Source: Aquabacterium sp.
Lineage (GTDB): Bacteria; Pseudomonadota; Gammaproteobacteria; Burkholderiales; Burkholderiaceae_C
Direction: 5' to 3'
Length of the DNA stretch: 46,242 nt
Assembly: GCF_021768455.1 (NCBI RefSeq)
Contig: NZ_JAIZVX010000013.1
Span: 1 to 46,242, forward strand
Shown: in pieces, positions 19,396 through 27,340 of the stretch
Layout: the number at the start of each line of letters is the position of its first letter
How positions within the stretch are numbered: position 1 is the stretch's first letter
Program-made: the position numbers and the translations under genes
The notes under the pieces: model-generated
What the model saw: the letters and a program-made list of their open reading frames with translations, nothing else
What the model was told of the DNA's origin: nothing
Databases searched by the model: none

Positions 19396-19639
19396 CACGC
19401 TTCACTCCCTGATTGACTTTGTGTTCAGGTCAGACCCGCATCGAGGCGGGCCGACAACTGGGCGGATTAGAGCCGAATTCATTTGCAGCATCTGCCCTCT
19501 TTCGGGGGTGGTTTACAGACTCTTGCATTCGGTTTCAACTGCACCCCACCCAGGGGAGGGATCACCCGTCAGCAGGGGCTCAAACCGTTCTTACACTACG
19601 CGCCGGCGATGGGCGTTGGTCGCTCCGCCCATGACAAGA

Positions 19640-20371
19640 ATGAACTCAGGGATGAAGTCGGCAGCATGGTGTCTGGCGGGCGCATGGGCGCTGGTCACCC
19701 TCATGGGCTGCAGCAGTTCTGCCCCCGCCTTGCCCAAGGCTCCGGAGCTGCCGACGCTGCCCACCGTGCCGGAAATCCCGACCGTGCCAGAGCTGCCCAG
19801 CATCCCCAGCACGGAAGGCGGCTTCCTCGAAGCGCTGGGATCCATGAAGGACAAGGCGCTCGAGACCATCGGCCTCAAAAAGCCCGAACTGCCCAAGTTG
19901 CCCGAAGTGCCAGACAGCGCCATGCCCGACTGGCGGCTGCAGTGGAAGGTCTACGCCAGCGGCTCGTTGAACGTCGACGAACGCGGCCAGCCCCTGGCCC
20001 TGCTCACACGCATCTACAAACTCAAGAGCCCTGACGCCTTCCTCAGCGCCCCCATCGACACCTTTGGCGATGCGGCCAAGGAAAAGGAAGTGCTGGGCGA
20101 AGACCTGGTGTCCGTGCGCGAGCTGCAGCTCATCCCGGGGCAGAAGCACGAATCGCTCGACAAGGTCACACGCAGTGCGCGCTACATCGGCATCGTCGCC
20201 CTGTTTCGCAAACCCTCTCCCCAGCACTGGCGTTATGCGTTCAGCACGCCTGTCGCCTCGCAAACCGGGCTGACCATCGGTGCGCACGCCTGCGCCATGA
20301 GCGTGCAGGTGGGCGAACCCATCGGCTTGCCACTGAGTGCCGTGCGCTCCGTGGCCATCGCCTGCCCTTGA
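19640..20371 (+). CDS. tssJ: T6SS outer-membrane lipoprotein TssJ
   Basis: TssJ anchors the membrane complex in the outer membrane and binds TssM. The signal peptide ends in the lipobox LMGC. A Pro-rich linker of short repeats (PELPTLPTVPEIPTVPELP) follows, then the TssJ beta-sandwich with WKVYASGSLNVDERGQPLA, LLTRIYKLKSPDAF and GIVALFRKPS. From the ATG at 19640 it has 243 residues, longer than most TssJ because of the linker and an added helix. ATGs at 19631 and 19652 are other possible starts; 19652 gives the most typical lipoprotein signal peptide. tssK starts 34 bases after its stop. Confidence 0.9.
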   Translation: MNSGMKSAAWCLAGAWALVTLMGCSSSAPALPKAPELPTLPTVPEIPTVPELPSIPSTEGGFLEALGSMKDKALETIGLKKPELPKLPEVPDSAMPDWRLQWKVYASGSLNVDERGQPLALLTRIYKLKSPDAFLSAPIDTFGDAAKEKEVLGEDLVSVRELQLIPGQKHESLDKVTRSARYIGIVALFRKPSPQHWRYAFSTPVASQTGLTIGAHACAMSVQVGEPIGLPLSAVRSVAIACP

Positions 20372-20405
20372 GTCCGCACCGACACCGCAGTACGAAGGAC
20401 ACCTC

Positions 20406-21767
20406 TTGATCCAGTCTCCCAAAATCCTCTGGGGCGAAGGCCTCTTCCTGCGCCCCCAGCACTTCCAGCAGCAGGACGCCTATCACGAGTGGCGACTGGC
20501 CCAGATGGCCCGCCTGCTGCACCCCTATGCCTGGGGCGTGCGCCACGTGAAGGTCGACCCCGATGCCTTGCAGACTGGCCTCCTGCGCCTGCTGGAGTTG
20601 CAGGTGGTGATGCCCGATGGCGAACTCTTCAATGCCCCTGCCGACGACGAACTGCCGCCGCCCGTGGCCCTGGCGTCGCTGTCTGACTCGGCAGACCAGC
20701 TCACGGGCGAATGGACCTTTCATGTGGCCATGGCGCCGCTGCGCGCAAACGGCACCAACATGGCTGCGACGCGCGAAGAGGCCGACACCGCGGTGCGTTA
20801 CTACCGCAAGGCCCAGCAGGCGGGCGACGCCTACACCGATGCCGTGAGCGCCGAGGTGGTGGTGCTGCGCAAGTCAGCCAAGCTGTTGCCTGATTCAGCG
20901 CCACGGGCTCACCTGGTGAGCCTGCCACTGCTGAGGCTGAAAAAGACCTCCACCGGCGGCTTCGAACAGGATGGGCGCTTCATCCCTCCCTGCGCCAACA
21001 TCCAGGCCTCGCCCACGCTGTTCCTGCACTTGCGCCGGCTGCTTGATGTGCTGCAAGCCAAGGTCGATGCGCTCTATGGCCTGCACCGCGAACCCAGCAA
21101 GAACATCATCGAGTTCAGATCAGGCGATGTGGCGTCGTTCTGGCTGCTGCACACCGCCAGCTCGGCCTTTGCAGGCCTGTCGCACCTGGCGCGGCACCCG
21201 GCCCTGCACCCCGAGCGCCTGTTCGAAAAGTTGCTGGAGCTGGCAGGCTCGCTGATGACCTTCTCGAAAAGCTTCACCCTGGCCGACCTCCCCGCCTACG
21301 ACCACCTCAACCCGGGTCCGGGCTTCAACCGCCTGGACCAGATCGTGCGTGAACTGCTGGAGACGGTGATTTCCACACGCTACTTCTCGATCGTGCTTCA
21401 GGAGAACGTGCCCTCCTTCCATCAGGGACGACTGGACTCGGAACAGATCAACGCCAAGACCCAGTTCTTCCTGGGCGTGTCGGCCGCGATGGCGCCAGCC
21501 GAACTGGTCGAGGTGGTGCCCCAGCGCTTCAAGGTCGGCGCCCCGGACGACGTGGACAAGCTGGTGCTGTCGGCCATGCCGGGGGTGAGGCTGGTGCACG
21601 CACCCCAGGTGCCTGCCGCGGTGCCTGTGCGCCCGGGCAGTTATTACTTCACGCTGGAGCCCCGTGGCATGTTGTACGAACGCATGATGCAGGCCCAGGC
21701 CCTGACCCTGTATGCGCCATCGGGCTTCCAGGACCTGCGCCTGGAACTCGTGGCCGTCAACGCCTGA
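20406..21767 (+). CDS. tssK: T6SS baseplate adaptor TssK
   Basis: TssK joins the baseplate to the TssL/TssM membrane complex. I start it at TTG 20406: AAGGA lies six bases before it, and the family N-terminus SPKILWGEGLFLRPQHFQQQD follows at once. The longer frame to 20337 overlaps tssJ. This gives 453 residues, the usual size. Other family segments are HPYAWGVRHVKVD, SLPLLRLKK and the C-terminal YYFTLEPRGMLYERM. It is followed 13 bases later by tssL. Confidence 0.93.
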   Translation: MIQSPKILWGEGLFLRPQHFQQQDAYHEWRLAQMARLLHPYAWGVRHVKVDPDALQTGLLRLLELQVVMPDGELFNAPADDELPPPVALASLSDSADQLTGEWTFHVAMAPLRANGTNMAATREEADTAVRYYRKAQQAGDAYTDAVSAEVVVLRKSAKLLPDSAPRAHLVSLPLLRLKKTSTGGFEQDGRFIPPCANIQASPTLFLHLRRLLDVLQAKVDALYGLHREPSKNIIEFRSGDVASFWLLHTASSAFAGLSHLARHPALHPERLFEKLLELAGSLMTFSKSFTLADLPAYDHLNPGPGFNRLDQIVRELLETVISTRYFSIVLQENVPSFHQGRLDSEQINAKTQFFLGVSAAMAPAELVEVVPQRFKVGAPDDVDKLVLSAMPGVRLVHAPQVPAAVPVRPGSYYFTLEPRGMLYERMMQAQALTLYAPSGFQDLRLELVAVNA

Positions 21768-21780
21768 GGATCACCGCACC

Positions 21781-22575
21781 ATGGCTTCTTCATCGCTTGC
21801 CCCCAAGCTCTTTGCCGACACCGACCCAGGCCTGCCACCCAGCCGCCAGACCACCGTCGCAGCACCACGCGAGGCCAGCAGCCTGCTCGACCTGATGTAC
21901 GACGGCTTCTACCTGCTCTTCCTGCTCAAGGCCAAACACGCGCCGCTGGATGCCGAACTCTTCCGTGAGCGCATCAAGCAGTTCCTCACCGCCTTCGAGC
22001 GTGGTGCCACCAAGCTGCACGCCTCGGCGGAAGACGTCTACGCCTGCAAATACGCTTTCTGCGCCACGGTGGACGAAGCCGTGCTGATGTCGGGCTTCAA
22101 GGCCCGGGAATCCTGGCAGCGGCTGCCGCTGCAGGTGCAGTTCTTTGGCGAGCAGCTGGCGGGCGAGCAGTTCTTCGAGAAGCTGGAAGAAATGCGACGT
22201 CATGGCCTGCCCAGGGTGCAGGCGCTGGAGGTCTTCCACATGTGCCTGCTGCTGGGTTTCCAGGGCAAGTACCTGATTGAAGGCAGCGAGAAGCTCAACT
22301 ACCTCACCGCCCGCCTGGGCGACGAGATCGCGCGACTCAAAGGCAAGGGCGCGGGCTTTGCACCGCACTGGGCCGCGCCCGACAAGGTTCAGCACCAGCT
22401 GAAAAACGAGGTGCCGCTCTGGGTCGTGGGCTCCGTATTCGGACTCCTGGCGCTGGCCGGCTTCCTGGGCCTTCGATGGCAACTGACCGAGCACAGCAAA
22501 CGCTCACTGGGCGAGCTGCACCACATCGTTCAGATGCCCCCCCAGGTGGCGAACATCACGATCACCCTGCCCTGA
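21781..22575 (+). CDS. tssL: T6SS inner-membrane protein TssL (DotU type)
   Basis: TssL is the cytoplasmic-facing inner-membrane part of the T6SS membrane complex. The 264 residues comprise a DotU domain (about 30-195; LLDLMYDGFYLLFLLK, DVYACKYAFCATVDEAVL, FFEKLEEM) and a single C-terminal membrane helix at about 212-232. It is the short form without the peptidoglycan-binding OmpA domain, so cell-wall anchoring must come from another protein. No tssM follows: the stop codon abuts the stop of rarA on the other strand (TGATCA). Confidence 0.95.
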   Translation: MASSSLAPKLFADTDPGLPPSRQTTVAAPREASSLLDLMYDGFYLLFLLKAKHAPLDAELFRERIKQFLTAFERGATKLHASAEDVYACKYAFCATVDEAVLMSGFKARESWQRLPLQVQFFGEQLAGEQFFEKLEEMRRHGLPRVQALEVFHMCLLLGFQGKYLIEGSEKLNYLTARLGDEIARLKGKGAGFAPHWAAPDKVQHQLKNEVPLWVVGSVFGLLALAGFLGLRWQLTEHSKRSLGELHHIVQMPPQVANITITLP

Positions 22576-23880
22576 TCAGCCCTTGCCGGCCTCGTCGTCG
22601 AGCTTGCGAAGAAAGGCGAGCTTCTCGCCGATCTTGACTTCCAGCCCCCGCGGAACCGGCTGATACCAGCCCGGCTCCGCCATGCCCTCAGGCAGGTAGG
22701 TTTCGCCCGCTGCATAGGCGTGAGGCTCATCGTGAGCGTAGCGGTAGGCGTGCCCATATCCCAGCTCCTTCATGAGCTTGGTGGGGGCATTGCGCAGGTG
22801 CACCGGCACTTCGCGGCTGCGGTCCTGCTTGACGAAGGCGCGGGCGGCGTTGTAGGCGTTGTAACCCGCGTTGCTCTTGGGCGCGATGGCCAGGTAGATC
22901 ACGGCCTGGCCCAGGGCCAGTTCGCCTTCGGGGCTGCCCAGTCGCTCGAATGTGAGGGCGGCATCGTTGGCGATCTGCATGGCCCGCGGGTCGGCCAGGC
23001 CAATGTCCTCCCAGGCCATGCGCACGATGCGGCGGGAGAGGTAACGCGCATCGGCACCACCGTCGAGCATGCGGCTGAGCCAGTACAGCGCGCCATCGGG
23101 GTTGGAGCCCCGCACCGATTTGTGCAGTGCCGAGATCTGGTCGTAGAAGTTGTCACCACCCTTGTCGAAGCGGCGGGCGTTCAGGCTCAACGCGTTGGTG
23201 ATGAAGTCGGCCGTGATCTGGGTGATGCCGGCGGCACCGGCTGCCGTCTGACATTGCTCGAGCAGGTTCAGGAAGCGGCGGGCATCGCCATCGGCATAGC
23301 CGACCAGGGTGTCGACCGCGGCATCGTCAAACTGCAAGTGCCCCAGCGCCTTCGCCTGCGCACGCCGCAGCAGCAACTTGAGTTCGTCTTCCGTGAGCGA
23401 CTGGAGCACGTACACCTGGGCACGCGACAGCAGGGCAGAGTTGACCTCGAACGACGGGTTCTCGGTGGTGGCGCCAATGAAGGTGAAGAGACCCGACTCC
23501 ACATGCGGCAGGAGTGCATCCTGTTGCGACTTGTTGAAGCGGTGGATTTCGTCCACGAAGAGGATGGTGTGCTGCCCCTGGCTGAGGTATTGCTGCGCCT
23601 GCTCCATCGCCGCACGGATGTCCTTGACCCCGGAGAAGACCGCCGAAAGCGCAATGAATTCGCAATCGAAAGCATGGGCCGTGAGGCGCGCAAGGGTCGT
23701 CTTGCCCACGCCCGGCGGCCCCCAGAAGATCATGGAATGCGGCTTGCCGGACTTGAACGCCAACCTCAGGGGCTTGCCCTCGCCCAGGAGGTGAGACTGG
23801 CCCACCACCTCGTCCAGCGTCTTCGGGCGGAGGGCTTCGGCGAGGGGGGCGACAGGGGCTTGCGCGAACAGGTCAGACAT
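22576..23880 (-). CDS. rarA: Replication-associated recombination protein RarA (MgsA)
   Basis: RarA is an AAA+ ATPase related to clamp loaders that acts at stalled replication forks. It has 434 residues from the ATG at 23880 (start SDLFAQAPVAPLAEALRPK). The conserved LDEVVGQ and GPPGVGKT (54-61), DEIHRF (110-115), the sensor GATTENP and the C-terminal tetramerisation domain (SNAGYNAYNAA, AYRYAHDEP) are all present. It is convergent with tssL with no base between the stop codons, so neither gene has room for its own terminator outside the other's coding sequence. Confidence 0.96.
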   Translation of the reverse strand: MSDLFAQAPVAPLAEALRPKTLDEVVGQSHLLGEGKPLRLAFKSGKPHSMIFWGPPGVGKTTLARLTAHAFDCEFIALSAVFSGVKDIRAAMEQAQQYLSQGQHTILFVDEIHRFNKSQQDALLPHVESGLFTFIGATTENPSFEVNSALLSRAQVYVLQSLTEDELKLLLRRAQAKALGHLQFDDAAVDTLVGYADGDARRFLNLLEQCQTAAGAAGITQITADFITNALSLNARRFDKGGDNFYDQISALHKSVRGSNPDGALYWLSRMLDGGADARYLSRRIVRMAWEDIGLADPRAMQIANDAALTFERLGSPEGELALGQAVIYLAIAPKSNAGYNAYNAARAFVKQDRSREVPVHLRNAPTKLMKELGYGHAYRYAHDEPHAYAAGETYLPEGMAEPGWYQPVPRGLEVKIGEKLAFLRKLDDEAGKG

Positions 23881-24304
23881 GGCTTGATTGTGGCAGCAGG
23901 TGGCGTCCAAAGCGGGGCTTCGCAGACGCCGCTGGACAAACGCCCAAGGCTATGGGAGAATCCCTCTATTCGCTGGTCAGCGTTCGCCCTTGATTTGTCC
24001 GGGGTGGTTGGTCAACGAATCAAAGTTCATCCCCTCTGACCTTTTCAAGCCGGGCTGCATCGTCGGATGCCAGCCAAGAGCGTGTCTTGAGTTCCGGTTG
24101 GCGGCGATGCCGTCGCTTTCAAACCGACTCACCGTGACGACCCAGGTTTGCCTCTCCGGCACCTGTCACGAGGTACGGACACGAATCCACAGCGACCCCA
24201 CCCAGACTGGGTGACTTGACCGTGTTGGTCAGGCTCCGGTCATGGCGTTTGTTACTTGCCTCGCCGAGGCAGGCGGCAGCGCTTTGCATTGCTTGAAAGA
24301 AATC
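23881..24304 (+). other. 424-base leader/intergenic region before the helicase gene
   Basis: No gene is evident. A possible sigma-70 promoter is TGGACA (23933-23938), 17 bases, GAGAAT (23956-23961), which would give a 5' leader of about 340 bases. The leader holds short dyads: CACCCAG/CTGGGTG at 24199-24213, TGACC/GGTCA at 24217-24231 and TGCCTC/GAGGCA at 24257-24271, the last about 35 bases before the start codon. Long structured leaders are known for cold-responsive RNA helicase genes; a regulatory role here is inference. A GTG-started frame at 23888-24214 looks non-coding. Confidence 0.45.
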
Positions 24305-26266
24305 ATGTCTCACGACAACCCGAATACGCAAAACGACCAGAACGAAGCCGCTCTGGACGAGTCCCGCGTGGACGCCCACAGCGCTTCGCAGATCGACGCG
24401 CTGGCCCGCCGCCTGGAAGCCGAAGCCCAGGGCGATGCGTTCGCCGACGAAGCCGGCGCCGAAGCCGAAGGTGAGCAAGCCGAGGCCTACACCGGCCCCG
24501 ACTTCGCCTCCCTGGGCCTGAGCCCGATGCTGTGCCGCGCCCTGGCCGACTCCGGCTACACGCAGCCGACCACCGTGCAGCAACAGGCCATCCCGGCCGC
24601 GCTGGAAGGCGCCGACCTGCGCGTGGCCTCGAGCACCGGCAGTGGCAAGACCGCCGCCTTCATGCTGCCCTCGCTGGAGCGCATCATTGCCGCCCGTGGC
24701 GACGCCGCCAAACGCCGCGAAAAGGGCAAGACTTACGGCCCTCGCGTGCTGGTGCTGGCACCGACCCGCGAACTGGCCATGCAGGTGGCCAAGGCCGCTG
24801 ACACCTACGGCCGCCACATGCAGGGCCTGCGTGTCGCCACCGTGGTGGGCGGCGTGCCCTACCCCGCCCAGCTCAAGGCCCTGCGTGGCCCGCTGGACGT
24901 GCTGATCGCGACCCCTGGCCGCCTGATCGACCACCTGAACACCGGCGCCTGCGTGCTGGAAAACCTCGAAGTCCTGATCCTGGACGAAGCCGACCGCATG
25001 CTGGACATGGGCTTCATCGAAGACATCGAGCACATCGCCGAGCAAACGCCTGAAGGCCGCCAGACCCTGATGTTCTCGGCAACCTTCGCCGGTCACGTCG
25101 GTCAGCTGGCCCAGCGCCTGACGCACGACGCCCGCCAGATCGAAGTGGCTTCGCACACCGAAGGCCACGCCAACATCGAGCAGCGTCTGCACCTGGCCGA
25201 TTCGCTGATCCACAAGAACGAACTGCTGGACCACCTGCTGGCCAGCAAGGACGTGGACCAGGCCGTGATCTTCACCAGCACCCAGCGCGACGCCGACATC
25301 CTAGCCGACCGACTGGCCGACATGGGCCATGCCGTGGCCGCCCTGCACGGTGGCATGCCGCAAGGCCGCCGCAACCGCGTGCTGCAAGGCCTGCGCATGC
25401 GCCAGCTGCGCGTGCTGGTCGCCACCGACGTGGCCGCCCGCGGCATCGACGTGCCCACGATCACCCACGTGATCAACTACGGCATGCCCATGAAGCCGGA
25501 AGATTACGTTCACCGCATTGGCCGTACCGGTCGTGCTGGCCGCTCCGGCCTGGCTGTCACGCTGTGCGAGCGTCGTGACGTGGGCATGGTGCGCCGCATC
25601 GAGCGCTTCACCACCAACCGCATCCCCGAGTCGGTGATCGCTGGCCTCGAGCCCAAGATGAAGATGGGCGCCGGTGAAAGCCGTGGTCCGCGCTTCAACA
25701 AGCCGATGCCTGGCCACCGCAACCGCGAAGACCGTGGCGCCCCGCGCTTTGGCGCCAACCGTGAAGGCGGCTTCGGCGGCGATCGCGGTGGCTTTGGTGG
25801 TGACCGTGGCTTCAACGAACGCAAATCGTTCGGTGACCGCCCTTCGTTTGGCGACCGCCCGGCCTTCAATGACCGTCCGGCCTTCCACAACGAGCGTCCT
25901 GCTTTCGGTGACCGCCCCCGCGGTGACCGCCCGTTCGGCGACCGCCCGGCCTTCAACGACCGTCCGCGCGGCGACCGCCCTTACGGCGATCGTCCGGCGT
26001 TCAACAACGACCGCCCCGCCTTCGGTGACCGCCCCCGTGGCGATCGCCCCTTCGGCGACCGTCCGGCCTTTGGCGACCGCCAGGACCGCCCTGCTTTCGG
26101 CGATCGCCCGCACGGCAAGTCGTTCGGTGACAAGCCTTTTGGTGACCGCACCCAGGGCAAGTCGTTTGGCGACAAGCCTTTCGGCAGCAAGCCCGGCTTC
26201 AAGTCCGGCGGCCCCAAGCCTGGCTTCGGCGGCAAGCGCCCGGGTTTCGGCAAGCGTGAAGGCTGA
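24305..26266 (+). CDS. DEAD-box RNA helicase with long FGDRP-repeat tail (RhlE-like)
   Basis: This ATP-dependent RNA helicase probably acts in RNA decay, ribosome assembly or cold adaptation. It has 653 residues from the ATG at 24305. An acidic N-terminal extension (about 1-65) precedes the core: the Q motif around F67 to Q94, STGSGKT (110-116), PTREL (153-157), TPGR, DEAD (227-230), SAT (258-260), VATDVAARGID and HRIGRTGRAGR from 403. After about 450 comes a basic, Gly/Arg/Asp-rich tail of some 200 residues with about twenty copies of FGDRP-like units (FGDRP, FNDRP, RGDRP, FGDKP). Such tails bind RNA or promote condensate formation in other helicases. The gene is monocistronic. Confidence 0.93.
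   Translation: MSHDNPNTQNDQNEAALDESRVDAHSASQIDALARRLEAEAQGDAFADEAGAEAEGEQAEAYTGPDFASLGLSPMLCRALADSGYTQPTTVQQQAIPAALEGADLRVASSTGSGKTAAFMLPSLERIIAARGDAAKRREKGKTYGPRVLVLAPTRELAMQVAKAADTYGRHMQGLRVATVVGGVPYPAQLKALRGPLDVLIATPGRLIDHLNTGACVLENLEVLILDEADRMLDMGFIEDIEHIAEQTPEGRQTLMFSATFAGHVGQLAQRLTHDARQIEVASHTEGHANIEQRLHLADSLIHKNELLDHLLASKDVDQAVIFTSTQRDADILADRLADMGHAVAALHGGMPQGRRNRVLQGLRMRQLRVLVATDVAARGIDVPTITHVINYGMPMKPEDYVHRIGRTGRAGRSGLAVTLCERRDVGMVRRIERFTTNRIPESVIAGLEPKMKMGAGESRGPRFNKPMPGHRNREDRGAPRFGANREGGFGGDRGGFGGDRGFNERKSFGDRPSFGDRPAFNDRPAFHNERPAFGDRPRGDRPFGDRPAFNDRPRGDRPYGDRPAFNNDRPAFGDRPRGDRPFGDRPAFGDRQDRPAFGDRPHGKSFGDKPFGDRTQGKSFGDKPFGSKPGFKSGGPKPGFGGKRPGFGKREG
25826..26190 (+). repeat. Tandem degenerate repeats encoding FGDRP units
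   Basis: This coding repeat region in the helicase tail consists of 12-15-base units around TTCGGTGACCGC with synonymous variation (ttcggcgaccgc, tttggcgaccgc). The peptide unit is conserved while codons differ, so the repeat is kept by selection on the protein as well as by slippage. Length is likely to vary between strains. Confidence 0.8.
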
Positions 26267-26292
26267 TCCCCTCGGGTGACAGCACGGGCACC

Positions 26293-26454
26293 GCACGCCC
26301 TCGAAGGCGTGCGTGTCCAAAGGATCGGCCGAACCCAGGTGGGCCAGGTCGGTTCAACGACAACAAGATTCAGGAGCAGCGCGCCGTACCCCGCGAGGAC
26401 AGCGCGTCAAGCAGCCACCACCCCCTGCACAACACAGGGGCCGATTGGGTGGTG
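26293..26454. other. Hairpins in the convergent gap between helicase gene and lolA
   Basis: The 247-base gap (26267-26513) has no gene. It contains a perfect seven-base dyad GCACGCC/GGCGTGC (26293-26299, 26306-26312) and a two-part stem: CACCACC with CCCCTG (26416-26427) against CAGGGG (26435-26440) and GGTGGTG (26448-26454). No T-run follows either, so these are at most weak or factor-assisted transcription ends. Confidence 0.4.
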
Positions 26455-26513
26455 CGATCGTTCGGTCAACAGGCCGCAGCCCTCCCGGGCCCCCGCCTGC
26501 TCACCGACCCATT

Positions 26514-27215
26514 TCAAGGCTGGTTCAGCACGTCCGCCCCGGGTGGCGGGCTGAACTGGAACCGGGTGGCCGGCAAGGCCACCTTCGATTCGAATTGCGC
26601 GAACTCCAGGCGTGAGCGTTGCCCAAAGCTGTCCAGGATCTCCAGGACGGCCAGTTGCCCGCTCTTGAAGCCGACGCGCACGGACTGGAATTGCCCCTCT
26701 TTGTGACGCGGCAAGGCCTCCACCCATTCGATCACTGTCGCTGCCTGTTGAGGCACCGAGACCGCGGTCACCGCACTCGATGACGAGGCAGGCAGTGCTT
26801 TGAGGGTGAAGTCCTTGTCCAGCGTTCCCCCTGACAGCAGCGCCGCAGGCGTGGCCCCCAGGGCCTGGCTCATCGGACGCACCGTGACCTGGTTGAGGTC
26901 GGTGTCGTAAAGCCAGACCTGCTTGCCGTCGCCCACGATGAGCTGCTCGGTGGGTGTGCTGTAGGCAAAACGGAAGCGGTTGGGCCGCTGGAATTCGAGC
27001 GTGCCGCGGGACTGCCGGGACTTCTTGCCATCGGGCGAGGTCACGGTCTGCACAAAGGCGCCTCGGCCGCTCTGCACCTCCTTCACGAAACTGCGAAGGG
27101 TGTCGACGGCATCGGCCTGGGCCAGGGCGCTGAAGCCCCCCAGAGCACAGGCCAGCGCGAACGACATGGCACGTCGCGACACGGAGAATCGGTTCAAGGC
27201 AACAAGGTTCGTCAT
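26514..27215 (-). CDS. lolA: Outer-membrane lipoprotein carrier protein LolA
   Basis: LolA is the periplasmic chaperone that carries lipoproteins from LolCDE to LolB. It has 233 residues from the ATG at 27215. A signal peptide (NRFSVSRRAMSFALACALGG, cleavage near AQA-DA) precedes the domain: LRSFVKEVQSGRGAFVQTV, the conserved RPNRFRFAYSTP with the Arg used in the hydrophobic gate, LIVGDGKQVWLYDTDLNQVTVRP, and IEWVEALP. It lies downstream of ftsK on the same strand, the common order in proteobacteria, with a 125-base gap containing short tandem repeats. Confidence 0.94.
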   Translation of the reverse strand: MTNLVALNRFSVSRRAMSFALACALGGFSALAQADAVDTLRSFVKEVQSGRGAFVQTVTSPDGKKSRQSRGTLEFQRPNRFRFAYSTPTEQLIVGDGKQVWLYDTDLNQVTVRPMSQALGATPAALLSGGTLDKDFTLKALPASSSSAVTAVSVPQQAATVIEWVEALPRHKEGQFQSVRVGFKSGQLAVLEILDSFGQRSRLEFAQFESKVALPATRFQFSPPPGADVLNQP

Positions 27216-27309
27216 GGCGGAGCCGGCACACAAGCCCGGCAAAGTGGGTCGGATCGGGCCTGCACGTCTGGCAGGCCCTGGCTCTTCAATGCGCCAGCGC
27301 GCGCCTGGG

Positions 27310-27328
27310 TTGACCTGGATTGACCTGG
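27310..27328. repeat. Tandem 10-base repeat between ftsK and lolA
   Basis: TTGACCTGG occurs at 27310-27318 and again at 27320-27328, and a partial third unit (GCTGAGG) follows. It lies in the short ftsK-lolA gap. It may be a protein-binding array or plain slippage; nothing decides. Confidence 0.5.
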
Positions 27329-27340
27329 GCTGAGGCAGCG

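Noticed and set aside
19396-19639. Sigma-54 promoter between the TPR lipoprotein gene and tssJ
   Set aside because: No GG-N10-GC arrangement found; sigma-70 hexamers are also unconvincing here, so no promoter is claimed.
23888-24214. 108-codon frame in the helicase leader
   Set aside because: GTG start, Cys/Arg-rich, no ribosome site and no recognisable domain.
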